This document shows positions 16,994 through 25,339 of a stretch of 43,288 nt of DNA, piece by piece. Source of the DNA: Verrucomicrobiota bacterium (GTDB taxonomy: Bacteria > Verrucomicrobiota > Verrucomicrobiia > Opitutales > UBA953); assembly GCA_030834165.1 (NCBI GenBank), contig JAURFU010000011.1, forward strand, positions 1 through 43,288, written 5' to 3'. Position numbers and translations under genes: made by a program. Positions within the stretch are counted from its first letter, which is position 1, and each line of letters begins with the position of its first letter. The notes beneath the pieces are model-generated. The model was not told the origin of the DNA and made no database searches. It was given only the letters and a program-made list of their open reading frames with translations.

Positions 16994-17990
16994 GCCAGCG
17001 AAGAAGGGTGGCGCCCCAGGTCAGGCCGGCGCCGAAGGCGACGATCAGGACGAGGTCGCCGTGCTTGATCTTGCCGTCGCACCAGGCTTCCTCAAGGGCG
17101 AGCGGGATGGAGGCCGCGGAGGTGTTGCCGTAGCGGCTGAGATTGGAAGGAAAGCGCTCCATCCCGACGTTCAGCTGGCTGGCGACGGCCTCGAGGATGC
17201 GGATGTTGGCCTGATGCGGGATGAACCACGCGACCTCGGCCGAGGTGACGCCGCATTGGGCGAGCACGCGTTCGCAGGACTCAGCCATGACGCGGACGGC
17301 ATGCCGGAAGACTTCCTTGCCGTTCATGCGGAGGTAGTGCCGGCCTTCGCGCAGGGAGTCGGCGGTCGCCGGGTTGGCGGACCCGCCGGCCGGGCAATGC
17401 AGCAGTTCCGCGTTGTTGCCGTCGGCCCCGAGCAGGTTGCCGAGCAGGCCGACATGCTTCTCCGCGGTGGTCTCGAGCAGCGCCGCGCCGGCGCCGTCCC
17501 CGAACAGGACGCAGGTGGTGCGGTCGGACCAATCCACCACGCTCGAGAGTTTTTCGGCGCCGACGACCAGCGCGCGCCGATAGGCCCCGGACCGCATCAT
17601 GTCCCTCGCGACCTGGAGGGCGTAGACGAAGCCGGAACAGGCCGCGGAGACGTCGAAGCAGGGGATGTCACGGCGCAGGCCGAGCTTGGCCTGCAGCAGG
17701 CACGCGGTGGAAGGGAAGGGGATGTCCGGCGTCATCGTCGCGACGATGAGCAGGTCGACGTCGGCCGGCGTCAGTCCGGCGCGCTGCAAGGCCTGGGCGG
17801 CCGCCTGGGCTCCCAGGTCCGACGGGGCTTCGCCGGGGCCGGCGATGCGTCGTTCGCTGATGCCCGAGCGCGTCTGGATCCATTCGTCCGAGGTATCCAC
17901 CATCTTGGAGAGCTCGGCGTTGGTCAGCGTGCGTTCGGGCGTGCGGACCCCGATGGCCCGGATGAAGACGGATGGCTCAGCGCTGCTCAT
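16977..17990 (-). CDS. fabH: Beta-ketoacyl-ACP synthase III
   Basis: Starts fatty acid synthesis by condensing acetyl-CoA (or a similar primer) with malonyl-ACP. 337 residues, thiolase fold. The catalytic triad is visible: Cys118 (DVSAACSGF), His259 (WFIPHQANIRI) and Asn289 (RYGNTSAASIP). The N-terminal DTSDEWIQTRSGISERR motif is typical. It lies 48 bases after plsX and overlaps the next gene (TPR protein) by 17 bases. The order rpmF-plsX-fabH is conserved across many bacteria. Confidence 0.96.
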   Translation of the reverse strand: MSSAEPSVFIRAIGVRTPERTLTNAELSKMVDTSDEWIQTRSGISERRIAGPGEAPSDLGAQAAAQALQRAGLTPADVDLLIVATMTPDIPFPSTACLLQAKLGLRRDIPCFDVSAACSGFVYALQVARDMMRSGAYRRALVVGAEKLSSVVDWSDRTTCVLFGDGAGAALLETTAEKHVGLLGNLLGADGNNAELLHCPAGGSANPATADSLREGRHYLRMNGKEVFRHAVRVMAESCERVLAQCGVTSAEVAWFIPHQANIRILEAVASQLNVGMERFPSNLSRYGNTSAASIPLALEEAWCDGKIKHGDLVLIVAFGAGLTWGATLLRWHEPTR

Positions 17991-18038
17991 CGATGCGTGA
18001 GGAAAGACCCCTTGGGCGGGGAAGGGAACACTAAAACC

Positions 18039-19109
<1,071 letters not shown>

Positions 19110-19136
19110 GAGGTCGGGCTGAGCCCGGGGTGGAGC

Positions 19137-19316
19137 TTAGGCTCCGGTATCCAGGACCTGGCGACCGCGATACTTACCCGTGGTCGGGTCGACGCGGTGG
19201 GAGCGACGAAGGGCGCCGGATTCGGCATCCTTGACGAGTTTCGGGGCGCGGAACTGGTTGGCGCCACGACGGAGTCGGCTGCGGCGTTTGGACTGTTTAC
19301 GTTTCGGGTTGGCCAT
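19137..19316 (-). CDS. rpmF: Ribosomal protein L32
   Basis: 59 residues, starting MANPKRKQSKRRSRLRRG and ending RGRQVLDTGA. The N-terminal MANPKRKQSKRR and the later SHRVDPTTGKYRGRQVL are the standard L32 pattern. The zinc-binding cysteines found in some L32 proteins are absent, so this is the cysteine-free form. First gene of the rpmF-plsX-fabH-TPR-lptE-rpe operon. The start ATG is at 19314-19316. Confidence 0.95.
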   Translation of the reverse strand: MANPKRKQSKRRSRLRRGANQFRAPKLVKDAESGALRRSHRVDPTTGKYRGRQVLDTGA

Positions 19317-19340
19317 GGTTCTACGCTTGGATGAGGGTCG

Positions 19341-19368
19341 GTTCTACCCCTCCCGCCCCCTCGGTCAA
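19341..19368 (-). promoter_or_regulatory. Possible sigma70-type promoter of the rpmF operon
   Basis: TTGACC (19363-19368) and TAGAAC (19341-19346) with a 16-base spacer, 25 bases upstream of the rpmF ATG. The -35 matches five of six and the -10 four of six. This implies a short leader. Candidate only. Confidence 0.4.
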
Positions 19369-19419
19369 GCCCCCTTTCCATTCCCTTGCGATTGTGGGCA
19401 AGTTCGGTTGGCTGGGGCG

Positions 19420-19968
19420 ATGTCCGGCCATCCCGCCCTTTTCCTCGACCGCGACGGTAACCTGATCCGAGACCACCACCACACCTGCCGGGAGGAGCAG
19501 ATCGAGCTCATCCCGGGCGTCAAGCCCGCCTTGGAGGCCTGCCTGCGGGCCGGCTACCGGCTTTTCATCCTGACCAACCAGAGCGGCATCAACCGGGGCA
19601 TCTTCACCTGGGACCAATACCACGCCTGTAATCGTCGGATGCTCGAGCTCCTCGCCTTGCCGTCGCCGGGCATCCTGGAAATCAAGGCCGCCCCGGAGCG
19701 GCCGGATGAGCCTTCGCTTTATCGTAAACCGAGCCCGCGCTTCATCCTCGAGAAGATCGCCGAGCACGGGCTCGACCCGACCCGTTGCTGGATGACCGGC
19801 GACCGCGTGACAGATTGGGAAGCTGGCTTCAACGCGGGCATTCGCTCGTGCGCGATGCGCAGCGGCGCCGCCAAGCCCGAGGAGCTCGCGCAGGCCGCCG
19901 CCCGTGGATTCGCGGTGCACGACGACTTCCCGGCTTTCGTGCGGGCCGAGCTCAGGCTGGCTTTCTAG
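19420..19968 (+). CDS. HAD-IIIA phosphatase, GmhB/HisB-N-like, lacking the zinc-finger cysteines
   Basis: 182 residues from the ATG at 19420, which follows GGGG closely. HAD motifs are complete: Asp10 and Asp12 (LFLDRDGNLI), Thr52 in LTNQSG, Lys103 (YRKPSP) and GDRVTDWEAG with Asp128 and Asp132. The closest relatives are D-glycero-beta-D-manno-heptose 1,7-bisphosphate 7-phosphatases (GmhB), which make the LPS core heptose, and the HisB histidinol-phosphatase domain. Both usually have a Cys-rich zinc site between motifs II and III; here that place reads IKAAPERPDEPSLY without Cys. The substrate therefore cannot be fixed. Single gene divergent from rpmF and ended by the bidirectional hairpin at 19977. 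Confidence 0.82.
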   Translation: MSGHPALFLDRDGNLIRDHHHTCREEQIELIPGVKPALEACLRAGYRLFILTNQSGINRGIFTWDQYHACNRRMLELLALPSPGILEIKAAPERPDEPSLYRKPSPRFILEKIAEHGLDPTRCWMTGDRVTDWEAGFNAGIRSCAMRSGAAKPEELAQAAARGFAVHDDFPAFVRAELRLAF

Positions 19969-19976
19969 GCCAACAA

Positions 19977-20004
19977 AAAGGACGAACCTGAGGGTTCGTC
20001 CTTT
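19977..20004. terminator. Bidirectional intrinsic terminator
   Basis: Perfect 12-bp inverted repeat AAAGGACGAACC/GGTTCGTCCTTT with a TGAG loop. It sits between the converging ends of the GmhB-like gene (19968) and the CPC-repeat protein gene (20024). A-rich bases on the left give a T tract for the minus strand; the plus-strand T run is short (TTT). Confidence 0.85.
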
Positions 20005-20023
20005 GATCGCCTGAGCGGGAGGG

Positions 20024-20278
20024 TTAGGCCTTGGGCTTTTCCTTCTCGCAGGGGCACTTGCAGTCCTTCTTCTCTTCGCCGGCGACAGCCTTGGGCTTTT
20101 CCTTCTCGCAGGGGCACTGGCCTTCCTTCTTTTCTTCGGCGACGACGGAGGCCTTGGGCTTTTCCTTTTCGCAGGGGCACTTGCCATCCTTCTTCTCTTC
20201 TTCGGCGCTGACGAAGGAAGCGGTGACGGCGAGGAGACCGACGGTGAGAGCGAGCAGCTTGAGGAACTTGGAGTTCAT
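20024..20278 (-). CDS. Small exported protein with three CPCEKEKPKA repeats
   Basis: 84 residues. A signal peptide covers 1-25 (cut after SFVSA); there is no lipobox. The mature part is three near-identical units, each an EEKK-type run followed by CPCEKEKPKA, with the CPC pairs at 34/36, 55/57 and 75/77 (a seventh Cys at 73). It is dominated by Lys and Glu and is probably unfolded apart from the cysteines. Paired cysteines in an exported protein suggest metal binding or redox, but no known family was recognised. The start at 20276-20278 is preferred over the one at 20338 because it gives a normal signal peptide. Single gene, with a terminator after it. Confidence 0.75.
   Translation of the reverse strand: MNSKFLKLLALTVGLLAVTASFVSAEEEKKDGKCPCEKEKPKASVVAEEKKEGQCPCEKEKPKAVAGEEKKDCKCPCEKEKPKA
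20028..20181 (-). repeat. Three tandem 60-63-base repeat units inside the CPC-repeat gene
   Basis: The same 31 bases, coding for CPCEKEKPKA, occur at 20028-20058, 20088-20118 and 20151-20181 with almost no changes. Identity at the DNA level, including silent positions, points to recent duplication or gene conversion. Confidence 0.9.
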
Positions 20279-20289
20279 GGTGAGGACCA

Positions 20290-20319
20290 ATAGTGTCGTC
20301 TTTATCCCGACTAAGTCAA
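20290..20319 (-). promoter_or_regulatory. Possible promoter of the CPC-repeat protein gene
   Basis: TTGACT (20314-20319) and CACTAT (20290-20295) spaced by 18 bases, 12 bases before the start codon. The -10 is a weak match, so the call is tentative. Confidence 0.3.
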
Positions 20320-20353
20320 TCGGGCCGACATTATTCACGGAGGGGTGGTTCCC

Positions 20354-21145
20354 TCAGGGGTGGACTGCTTTGCGAAGCATAAGGAGTTCAGGCAGAATTT
20401 TTTGCAAACCACTGCCAGGCAACCAGTTGCTACCACTCATTGCCTGATAGACATGTCCTTTTTTGACGCAAGTGAGGTCCTTTATGGAGGGTATCCGACG
20501 CATTTCGGTGATTTTCTCGGGATGGGCTTCGATGGCCCCGTTCGTCGCGGAGTTCTGAATCCAGATCACGGCATCAGGCTTGGCCTCCGCCAGCAGCTCC
20601 CAGTCGAACTTCACCCAAGAGCCCTGGCTGAGGCCCGAGCGGAACGCCGCGTGGGCCAGCGGCTCGGCGAGATAACTTTCCGGCCCAGCCATGACGCCGT
20701 CCCAGATGATGAGGATTTTTTTCTGCGACGACGATCCGGCCGCCATTCGTTCGACGATTTCTCTGGCGGCTTGGCTGCGGCCGGTCGCTTCGCCAAGCAG
20801 GGTGATGTCCTTGCGCACCGAATCAGCAGACTCGGCGTGCAAGATGACGGTGCGCAGGCCGGCTTGCGCGCACTTCTCCGCCCAGAGCGGATTCGCCATG
20901 CGTGGTAAGATCACGAGTTCGGGTTTGACCTTCAGCAACCGCTCGAGGTCAGGCAGGAACACGTCGGCGTCCCGCGCGGCCGGATGGTCCTTCGGCAACG
21001 GACACCAGCGGGTCGCCATGACGATCTCTTCCGCGCAGCCGAGGTCGAGCAGCGTCTGCGTCGCGCCCGGGCTGTAGCTGGCGATGCGCTTGCCCCCTGC
21101 GCTCAGCGTGAGGCAGCTCGCGAACCAGAAAAGCAACGCGCGCAT
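20354..21145 (-). CDS. Periplasmic substrate-binding protein, BtuF/FhuD type
   Basis: 263 residues, with an exported N-terminus; a Cys in FASCLTLSAG could be a degenerate lipobox. The fold type is the cobalamin/iron-siderophore binding protein family (Peripla_BP_2), shown by RIASYSPGATQTLLDLG near the start, DLERLLKVKPELVILP, and GHVYQAMSGSNWLPGSGL near the end. It would deliver a corrinoid, haem or siderophore to an ABC importer, but no permease or ATPase gene is in the window. It is the last gene of the pgi-to-BtuF operon and its ATG overlaps the pdxA stop by one base (TGATG). The ligand cannot be told from sequence. Confidence 0.85.
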   Translation of the reverse strand: MRALLFWFASCLTLSAGGKRIASYSPGATQTLLDLGCAEEIVMATRWCPLPKDHPAARDADVFLPDLERLLKVKPELVILPRMANPLWAEKCAQAGLRTVILHAESADSVRKDITLLGEATGRSQAAREIVERMAAGSSSQKKILIIWDGVMAGPESYLAEPLAHAAFRSGLSQGSWVKFDWELLAEAKPDAVIWIQNSATNGAIEAHPEKITEMRRIPSIKDLTCVKKGHVYQAMSGSNWLPGSGLQKILPELLMLRKAVHP

Positions 21146-22047
21146 CAGGCCGAAAGCAGGCGGGCGAGGCGCATCGCCGAGTCGAAGCTGCCGCGGTCCG
21201 CCTTGCCTTTGCCGGCGAGCTCATAGGCGGTGCCGTGGTCAGGGCTGGTACGGATGTGGCGCAGGCCCAGGCTGAGGTTGGCCGCGCTCGAGAAGTCCAC
21301 GGCCTTGAGCGGCGCGAGGCCTTGGTCATGGTAGATCGCGGCGACGGCGTCGAACTCGCCCTGCAGGTGGCGATGGAAGACCGTGTCGCCCGGCAGCGGG
21401 CCGGTGACGTCGTGTCCGGCGGCGCGCAACGCCTCGACGGCGGGCCGGATGAGGCGGTCGTCTTCCTGTCCGAGCAGGCCGCCTTCGCCGGCGTGCGGAT
21501 TGACGCCGCAGACGGCGACGCGCGGGCGACGGTCGCCGAGCTTCGTGCGCAGGGCGATGAGCGCGAGGACGGTGCGACGGATGTCGGCGCCGGTGACGGC
21601 GCGAGGGACTTCGGCCAGCGGGATGTGCCAGGTGACGAGTCCGACGGTCATCTTCCCGCCGGCGAAGGCCATCACGGGCTCGCCGTTCCAGCGCGAAGCG
21701 AAGAATTCGGTCTGTCCTGGGAAATCGTAACCGACGCCCGCGAGGCCCTTCTTGTTCACGGGCCCGGTGACGACCGCGGCGAAGCGCCCGCCGGTCGTGC
21801 CGCGCGCGGCGAGCTCCATCGCTTCGATCGCGATCAGTTGTCCGGCGTCGTCCGGCCGGCCGGGACGGGTGATGAAATCCGCAGGCCCCACGGCGAGGCC
21901 CGTGCCGAGGCGGGCGATCCAATCCGCGGGTCCGATCGGCACGACCGATGCCGCCTGCCCGGGATGGGCCTGCACCCAGCCGGCGAGGAGTTCCGGGCCG
22001 ACGCCGGCCGGATCTCCGCAGGTCACGGCGATGGGCAGGGCGCTCAT
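21145..22047 (-). CDS. pdxA: 4-hydroxythreonine-4-phosphate dehydrogenase
   Basis: Oxidises 4-phosphohydroxy-L-threonine in the DXP-dependent pathway to pyridoxal phosphate (vitamin B6). 300 residues, a little shorter than the E. coli enzyme (about 329). Motifs: VTCGDPAGVGPEL at the N-terminus, TGPVNKKGL, CGVNPHAGEGG and YHDQGLAPLK, the last two holding metal- and substrate-binding residues. It overlaps lpxA by four bases and the BtuF-like gene by one. PdxA-like proteins with other substrates exist, but the classic motifs and length favour PdxA. Confidence 0.93.
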   Translation of the reverse strand: MSALPIAVTCGDPAGVGPELLAGWVQAHPGQAASVVPIGPADWIARLGTGLAVGPADFITRPGRPDDAGQLIAIEAMELAARGTTGGRFAAVVTGPVNKKGLAGVGYDFPGQTEFFASRWNGEPVMAFAGGKMTVGLVTWHIPLAEVPRAVTGADIRRTVLALIALRTKLGDRRPRVAVCGVNPHAGEGGLLGQEDDRLIRPAVEALRAAGHDVTGPLPGDTVFHRHLQGEFDAVAAIYHDQGLAPLKAVDFSSAANLSLGLRHIRTSPDHGTAYELAGKGKADRGSFDSAMRLARLLSA

Positions 22048-22823
22048 TCGGGCGAAGCGAAGCGGCCACGCTTGCCGCCGAGGAAGAAGTTCAGGAAGTC
22101 GCGGGCTTCCGCGGTCTCATAGGCGCCGGTGGCCAAGGCCTGCTGCGCCAGCGCGGGGCAGGCGCCCTGCGTGGCGTAGACGGCATGGTAGGCGCGCTTG
22201 ATCTCGGCCATCGCCGCGGCCGGGACCGCGCGGCGGCGGAGGCCGACGAGGTTGAGTCCGGCGACGAGGTTGCGTCCGTGCGCGAGGGCGTTGGGCGGCA
22301 CGTCTTCGGTGATCACGGCGTTACCCGACACCAGCGCTCCGCCGCCGATGCGGCAGAATTGGTGCACGGCGACGCCGCCGCTGACGAAGGCCCGGTCACC
22401 GACGTGCACATGGCCGCCGAGCATGCAGCCGTTCGCGAGGATGACGTGGTCGCCGAGCACGCAGTCATGCGCGACGTGGCTGCCGGCCATGAGCAGGCCG
22501 TCCTTGCCGATCACGGTCCGTTCACCCGCCTTGGTGGCGCGGTGGACCGTGACATGTTCGCGGATGACGGTGCGGTCGCCGATGAAGACGCCCGAGACGA
22601 GGGCGGGATCGAAGGAAAGGTCCTGCGGATCGCCGCCGACGACCGCGAAATGATCGACGCGCACGCCCGCGCCGAGTTCGGCGCCGGCCTTGACGATCGC
22701 ATGCGACGCGACGCGGCAGCCGGCTCCGAGCGTGGCGCCGGCCTCGACGATCGCGCAGGGCCCCACCTCGACGTCGGCGGCGAGTCGCGCGTTAGGGTGG
22801 ACCTGGGCGGAGGGATGGATCAC
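22044..22823 (-). CDS. lpxA: UDP-N-acetylglucosamine acyltransferase
   Basis: First step of lipid A synthesis: transfers a 3-hydroxyacyl chain from ACP to UDP-GlcNAc. 259 residues, a left-handed beta-helix made of hexapeptide repeats (IHPSAQV, GPCAIVE, GDRTVI, and so on) followed by a helical C-terminus. The catalytic base is His119 in GSHVAHDC. VHQFCRIG is also typical. The usual partners lpxD, fabZ and lpxB are not in the window. It overlaps the unknown 203-residue gene by four bases upstream and pdxA by four downstream. Confidence 0.95.
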   Translation of the reverse strand: MIHPSAQVHPNARLAADVEVGPCAIVEAGATLGAGCRVASHAIVKAGAELGAGVRVDHFAVVGGDPQDLSFDPALVSGVFIGDRTVIREHVTVHRATKAGERTVIGKDGLLMAGSHVAHDCVLGDHVILANGCMLGGHVHVGDRAFVSGGVAVHQFCRIGGGALVSGNAVITEDVPPNALAHGRNLVAGLNLVGLRRRAVPAAAMAEIKRAYHAVYATQGACPALAQQALATGAYETAEARDFLNFFLGGKRGRFASPE

Positions 22824-23431
22824 TTCGGAGGGAGGGCGGAGCCGAACAGTTCGAGCTGGGCGGGCTTCACCATATCGTAGACGCGGAGCAGGCGGAGCAA
22901 CTGCAACGTATCGGATTTCGCGTAGCTCTGGTTGGATTCGACCGCCTGGACGAGGTTCTCGAGGATGGTCCGGAAGGTAAGGACATGGTCCACGCCGCTT
23001 TCGCGCAGGAGCGTGATGCTCTCGGAGCGCTGCGGCTCCGTCGCGGGGATGCCCGGCAGCACCAGGACCTTGGCGAGCGGCTGGCCTTCGGTTGGGGTGA
23101 GGTCGGCGAACGCCTCCTTGGCGGCCTCGACGGCTTCCTTGCGCACGAATTCCAGGAGGTCGCCCTTCTTGATCATCGTCGGCGTGATGGCCTTGGTCGT
23201 ATGCCAGGCCTTCACCGCGACGACCGCGGCGGACAGGCCCGGCAGGTCGGAGCTGAAAAGCTGGAAAGGCGTCTCGCCGCCGCGTCGGGGCGAGGGATTG
23301 ATGACCAGCAGGTCGCCTTCTTCGTCGGCGCGTTTCCGGCGGGATTGGACGGCGTACTTGCGCGACTGACGCACGAAGAAACCGTTCATCTCGAAATACT
23401 CGCGGACCAGACTGTCGTCGAAACCCGCCAT
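22820..23431 (-). CDS. Protein of unknown function, possible nuclease-like fold
   Basis: 203 residues, cytosolic, no signal or membrane segment. The N-terminal part reads DDSLVREYFEMNGFFVRQSRKY, then RRKRADEEGDLLVINP, and later AAVVAVKAWHT. The order Glu-Gly-Asp, a beta-like strand, and a VAVK strand is reminiscent of a PD-(D/E)xK nuclease core, but the key Glu of the ExK pair is replaced (VAVK), so this is only a guess. The C-terminal half is helical. It lies between rsmI and lpxA and overlaps lpxA by four bases. I do not recognise the family. Confidence 0.8.
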   Translation of the reverse strand: MAGFDDSLVREYFEMNGFFVRQSRKYAVQSRRKRADEEGDLLVINPSPRRGGETPFQLFSSDLPGLSAAVVAVKAWHTTKAITPTMIKKGDLLEFVRKEAVEAAKEAFADLTPTEGQPLAKVLVLPGIPATEPQRSESITLLRESGVDHVLTFRTILENLVQAVESNQSYAKSDTLQLLRLLRVYDMVKPAQLELFGSALPPK

Positions 23432-23482
23432 TGGCCGACAGGATGCGGTCGGACGGCCCGTCTGGTCAACCCACGATAAGGG

Positions 23483-24202
23483 TCAGAGCACGAAGTCGGC
23501 CGGCGCGATCGCCACCGTGAACTCGCCTTTCAGCGAGCCGCTCTTCAAGGCCGGCACCAGTTCGGCCAAGGGCGCCGTGCGGATGGTCTCGTGCAGCTTC
23601 GTGAGCTCGCGGCCGACGCAGACGACCCGGGTCGGGCCGAGGATCTCGAGCATCTCGTCCAGGAAGTCGCCGATGCGATGGCAGGATTCGTGCAGCACGA
23701 CGGTCTCGTCGGCGGCTTTCAGTCCTTCCAGGAAGCGGCGGCGAGCGGCCGATTTCGGCGCCAGGAAGCCCACGAAACGGAAGGCGTTGGTCGGCAGGCC
23801 GGAGGCGGAGAGCAGGGCGACGATGGCGCAGGGGCCGGGCAGGGGCGTCACGGTGAGCCCGCGGCGGCGGCACTCGCGGGTCACCCGGAAGCCGGGGTCG
23901 CTGATGCCCGGGGTGCCGGCGTCGGTGATCAGGGCGATGCGGGCGCCGCCGGCCACCTTGTCGGCGATCAGGACCGCGGCGTCTTTTTCATTATGCTCGT
24001 GATAGGCGAGCATCGGTTTGGAAACCTCGAGATGCCGGAGCAGTCCGCCGGTCACCCGCGTGTCTTCGCAGGCCACGAGGTCGCACTCCGCGACGGCCTC
24101 CCGCGCGCGCGCGGTGATGTCGCCGAGGTTGCCGAGCGGCGTGGCCACGACCCAGAGCCGACCGGCCGGTCGGCCGTCGGCGCCTGCGTCGCGGGCGGTC
24201 AT
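23483..24202 (-). CDS. rsmI: 16S rRNA 2'-O-ribose C1402 methyltransferase RsmI
   Basis: SAM-dependent methylation of C1402 in the decoding centre of 16S rRNA. 239 residues with the tetrapyrrole methylase fold: VATPLGNLGDITARA near the start, ACEDTRVTGGLLRHL, ITDAGTPGISDPG and PLPGPCAIVALLSASGLP. Shorter than E. coli RsmI (about 286), lacking the small C-terminal domain. The ATG overlaps the stop of the upstream lipoprotein gene by one base (TGATG), so its translation is probably coupled to that gene. Confidence 0.94.
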   Translation of the reverse strand: MTARDAGADGRPAGRLWVVATPLGNLGDITARAREAVAECDLVACEDTRVTGGLLRHLEVSKPMLAYHEHNEKDAAVLIADKVAGGARIALITDAGTPGISDPGFRVTRECRRRGLTVTPLPGPCAIVALLSASGLPTNAFRFVGFLAPKSAARRRFLEGLKAADETVVLHESCHRIGDFLDEMLEILGPTRVVCVGRELTKLHETIRTAPLAELVPALKSGSLKGEFTVAIAPADFVL

Positions 24203-24372
24203 CAGCGGCGGTAGCCGGAACCCGGCGTCGTCACGCCCGGGAGTCCGCCCTGCCAGTTGGCGGGTTGCGCCTGAGGCAGCATGGAGTCGGCCGGCTTCTC
24301 GACGGTCTCGCAGCCGACCAAGCCGCCGAGGCAGGCGAGGCCGACGAGCGCGATGGCGAGGCGGGCGGACAT
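24202..24372 (-). CDS. Small 56-residue lipoprotein
   Basis: Starts at the ATG 24370-24372, two bases after the coiled-coil gene, and ends with a TGA sharing one base with the rsmI ATG. The first 20 residues are hydrophobic and end LVGC (lipobox, Cys21), so the mature part is a 36-residue acylated peptide (CETVEKPADSMLPQAQ..., rich in Pro, Gly and Thr). No family was recognised. The tight spacing on both sides and a good lipobox support a real gene despite its size. Confidence 0.72.
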   Translation of the reverse strand: MSARLAIALVGLACLGGLVGCETVEKPADSMLPQAQPANWQGGLPGVTTPGSGYRR

Positions 24373-24373
24373 C

Positions 24374-25318
24374 TTACTTGCTGGCGAGCTTGGTGGAGGG
24401 GACGAGCGAGACGGACGCGGCCTTGGCGATGGCGCCGAGATCGAGGTCCTTGTCGGGCTGGAGCTGGCCGTAGGAAAGGGAGCCTTTCACGGAGGAGATC
24501 TGCACCTTGCCGATCTTCTTGCCGTCGAGCTTCACGTCGAAGACGGCCTTTTCCTTGATGCCGTTGGCTTCGCCGACCGAGAAGGCGACGATGCCGGACT
24601 TGGCGTCGAGCGCGAGGATGTTGGTCAGGACGGCGTCGGTGGCGGCTTCGACGGCCACGGCGACGGCGGTGGCGGGAGCATCGCCTTCCTTGGCGGGCGT
24701 GCCGAAGGGGTCGCGCAGGAAACCGCCGGGGGTGGGGGTTTCAGCGGCGCGGGAGGCCCAGGCGTGCAGGGCGGCGTATTTTCCACGGATCGCGGCGAAA
24801 TCTTCTTCCGCCTTGGTGGCCTTGGCTTCGATTTCGGCGAGTTGTTCCTTGGTGAACATGGCCGCGGCCTTCTCGGTGGCGCGGACGAGGTCTTCCTTGA
24901 CGGTGGTGAGTTCGGCCAGGGCGCCGTCCTTCTTGCTGTTGGCGTCGGTGAGCTGGGCGGCGAGTTCGTCGCGCTTGCGGGTGAGTTCGGTGCGTTCGCC
25001 TTCAAGCGTGGTGTTCGCGGCGGTCAGGCCTTCGATCTTCGTCTTCTTGTCGGCGATGTCCGCGCTCATGTCCTTCTTGGCGAGGTTGGCCTCTTCGATT
25101 TCCTTGCGCTTGGCGTCGAGCAGGCCCCTCACGGCGGCGAGCGAGGTCATGCGGGCGTCGTATTCCTTGCCGGCCTTCACTTCCGGATCGGTGACCAGGT
25201 TCTCGGTGTTCTTGATCGCGAGGTCCATCTTGCCTTTGAGCAGGACCGCGAAGGCGACGGCGGCGAGCGCCAGCACGACGGTCAGGATGCGCAGGAAGGT
25301 ATTGAGCTTCGGTTTCAT
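24374..25318 (-). CDS. Membrane-anchored coiled-coil protein
   Basis: 314 residues. A single membrane helix (about 9-27) with a positive N-terminus suggests anchoring in the inner membrane and a periplasmic bulk. Residues about 55-150 are charged heptad-like helix (runs such as LLDAKRKEIEEANLAKKDM), so a coiled coil is expected. The C-terminal ~90 residues (TNILALDAKSGIVAFSVGEANGIK, then KKIGKVQISSVKGSLSYGQL) look like a small beta domain. Similar proteins seem common in Verrucomicrobia, but the function is unknown. It lies 21 bases after pgi and two before the small lipoprotein gene; the two envelope proteins could work together (inference). Confidence 0.8.
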   Translation of the reverse strand: MKPKLNTFLRILTVVLALAAVAFAVLLKGKMDLAIKNTENLVTDPEVKAGKEYDARMTSLAAVRGLLDAKRKEIEEANLAKKDMSADIADKKTKIEGLTAANTTLEGERTELTRKRDELAAQLTDANSKKDGALAELTTVKEDLVRATEKAAAMFTKEQLAEIEAKATKAEEDFAAIRGKYAALHAWASRAAETPTPGGFLRDPFGTPAKEGDAPATAVAVAVEAATDAVLTNILALDAKSGIVAFSVGEANGIKEKAVFDVKLDGKKIGKVQISSVKGSLSYGQLQPDKDLDLGAIAKAASVSLVPSTKLASK

Positions 25319-25339
25319 GAGGTAGGGGTAGGTAAGGGG

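Noticed and set aside
20028-20181. CRISPR-like array in the three-unit repeat
   Set aside because: Units are in frame and code for the same peptide; spacing is 60-63 bases with similar, not unique, sequence between units.
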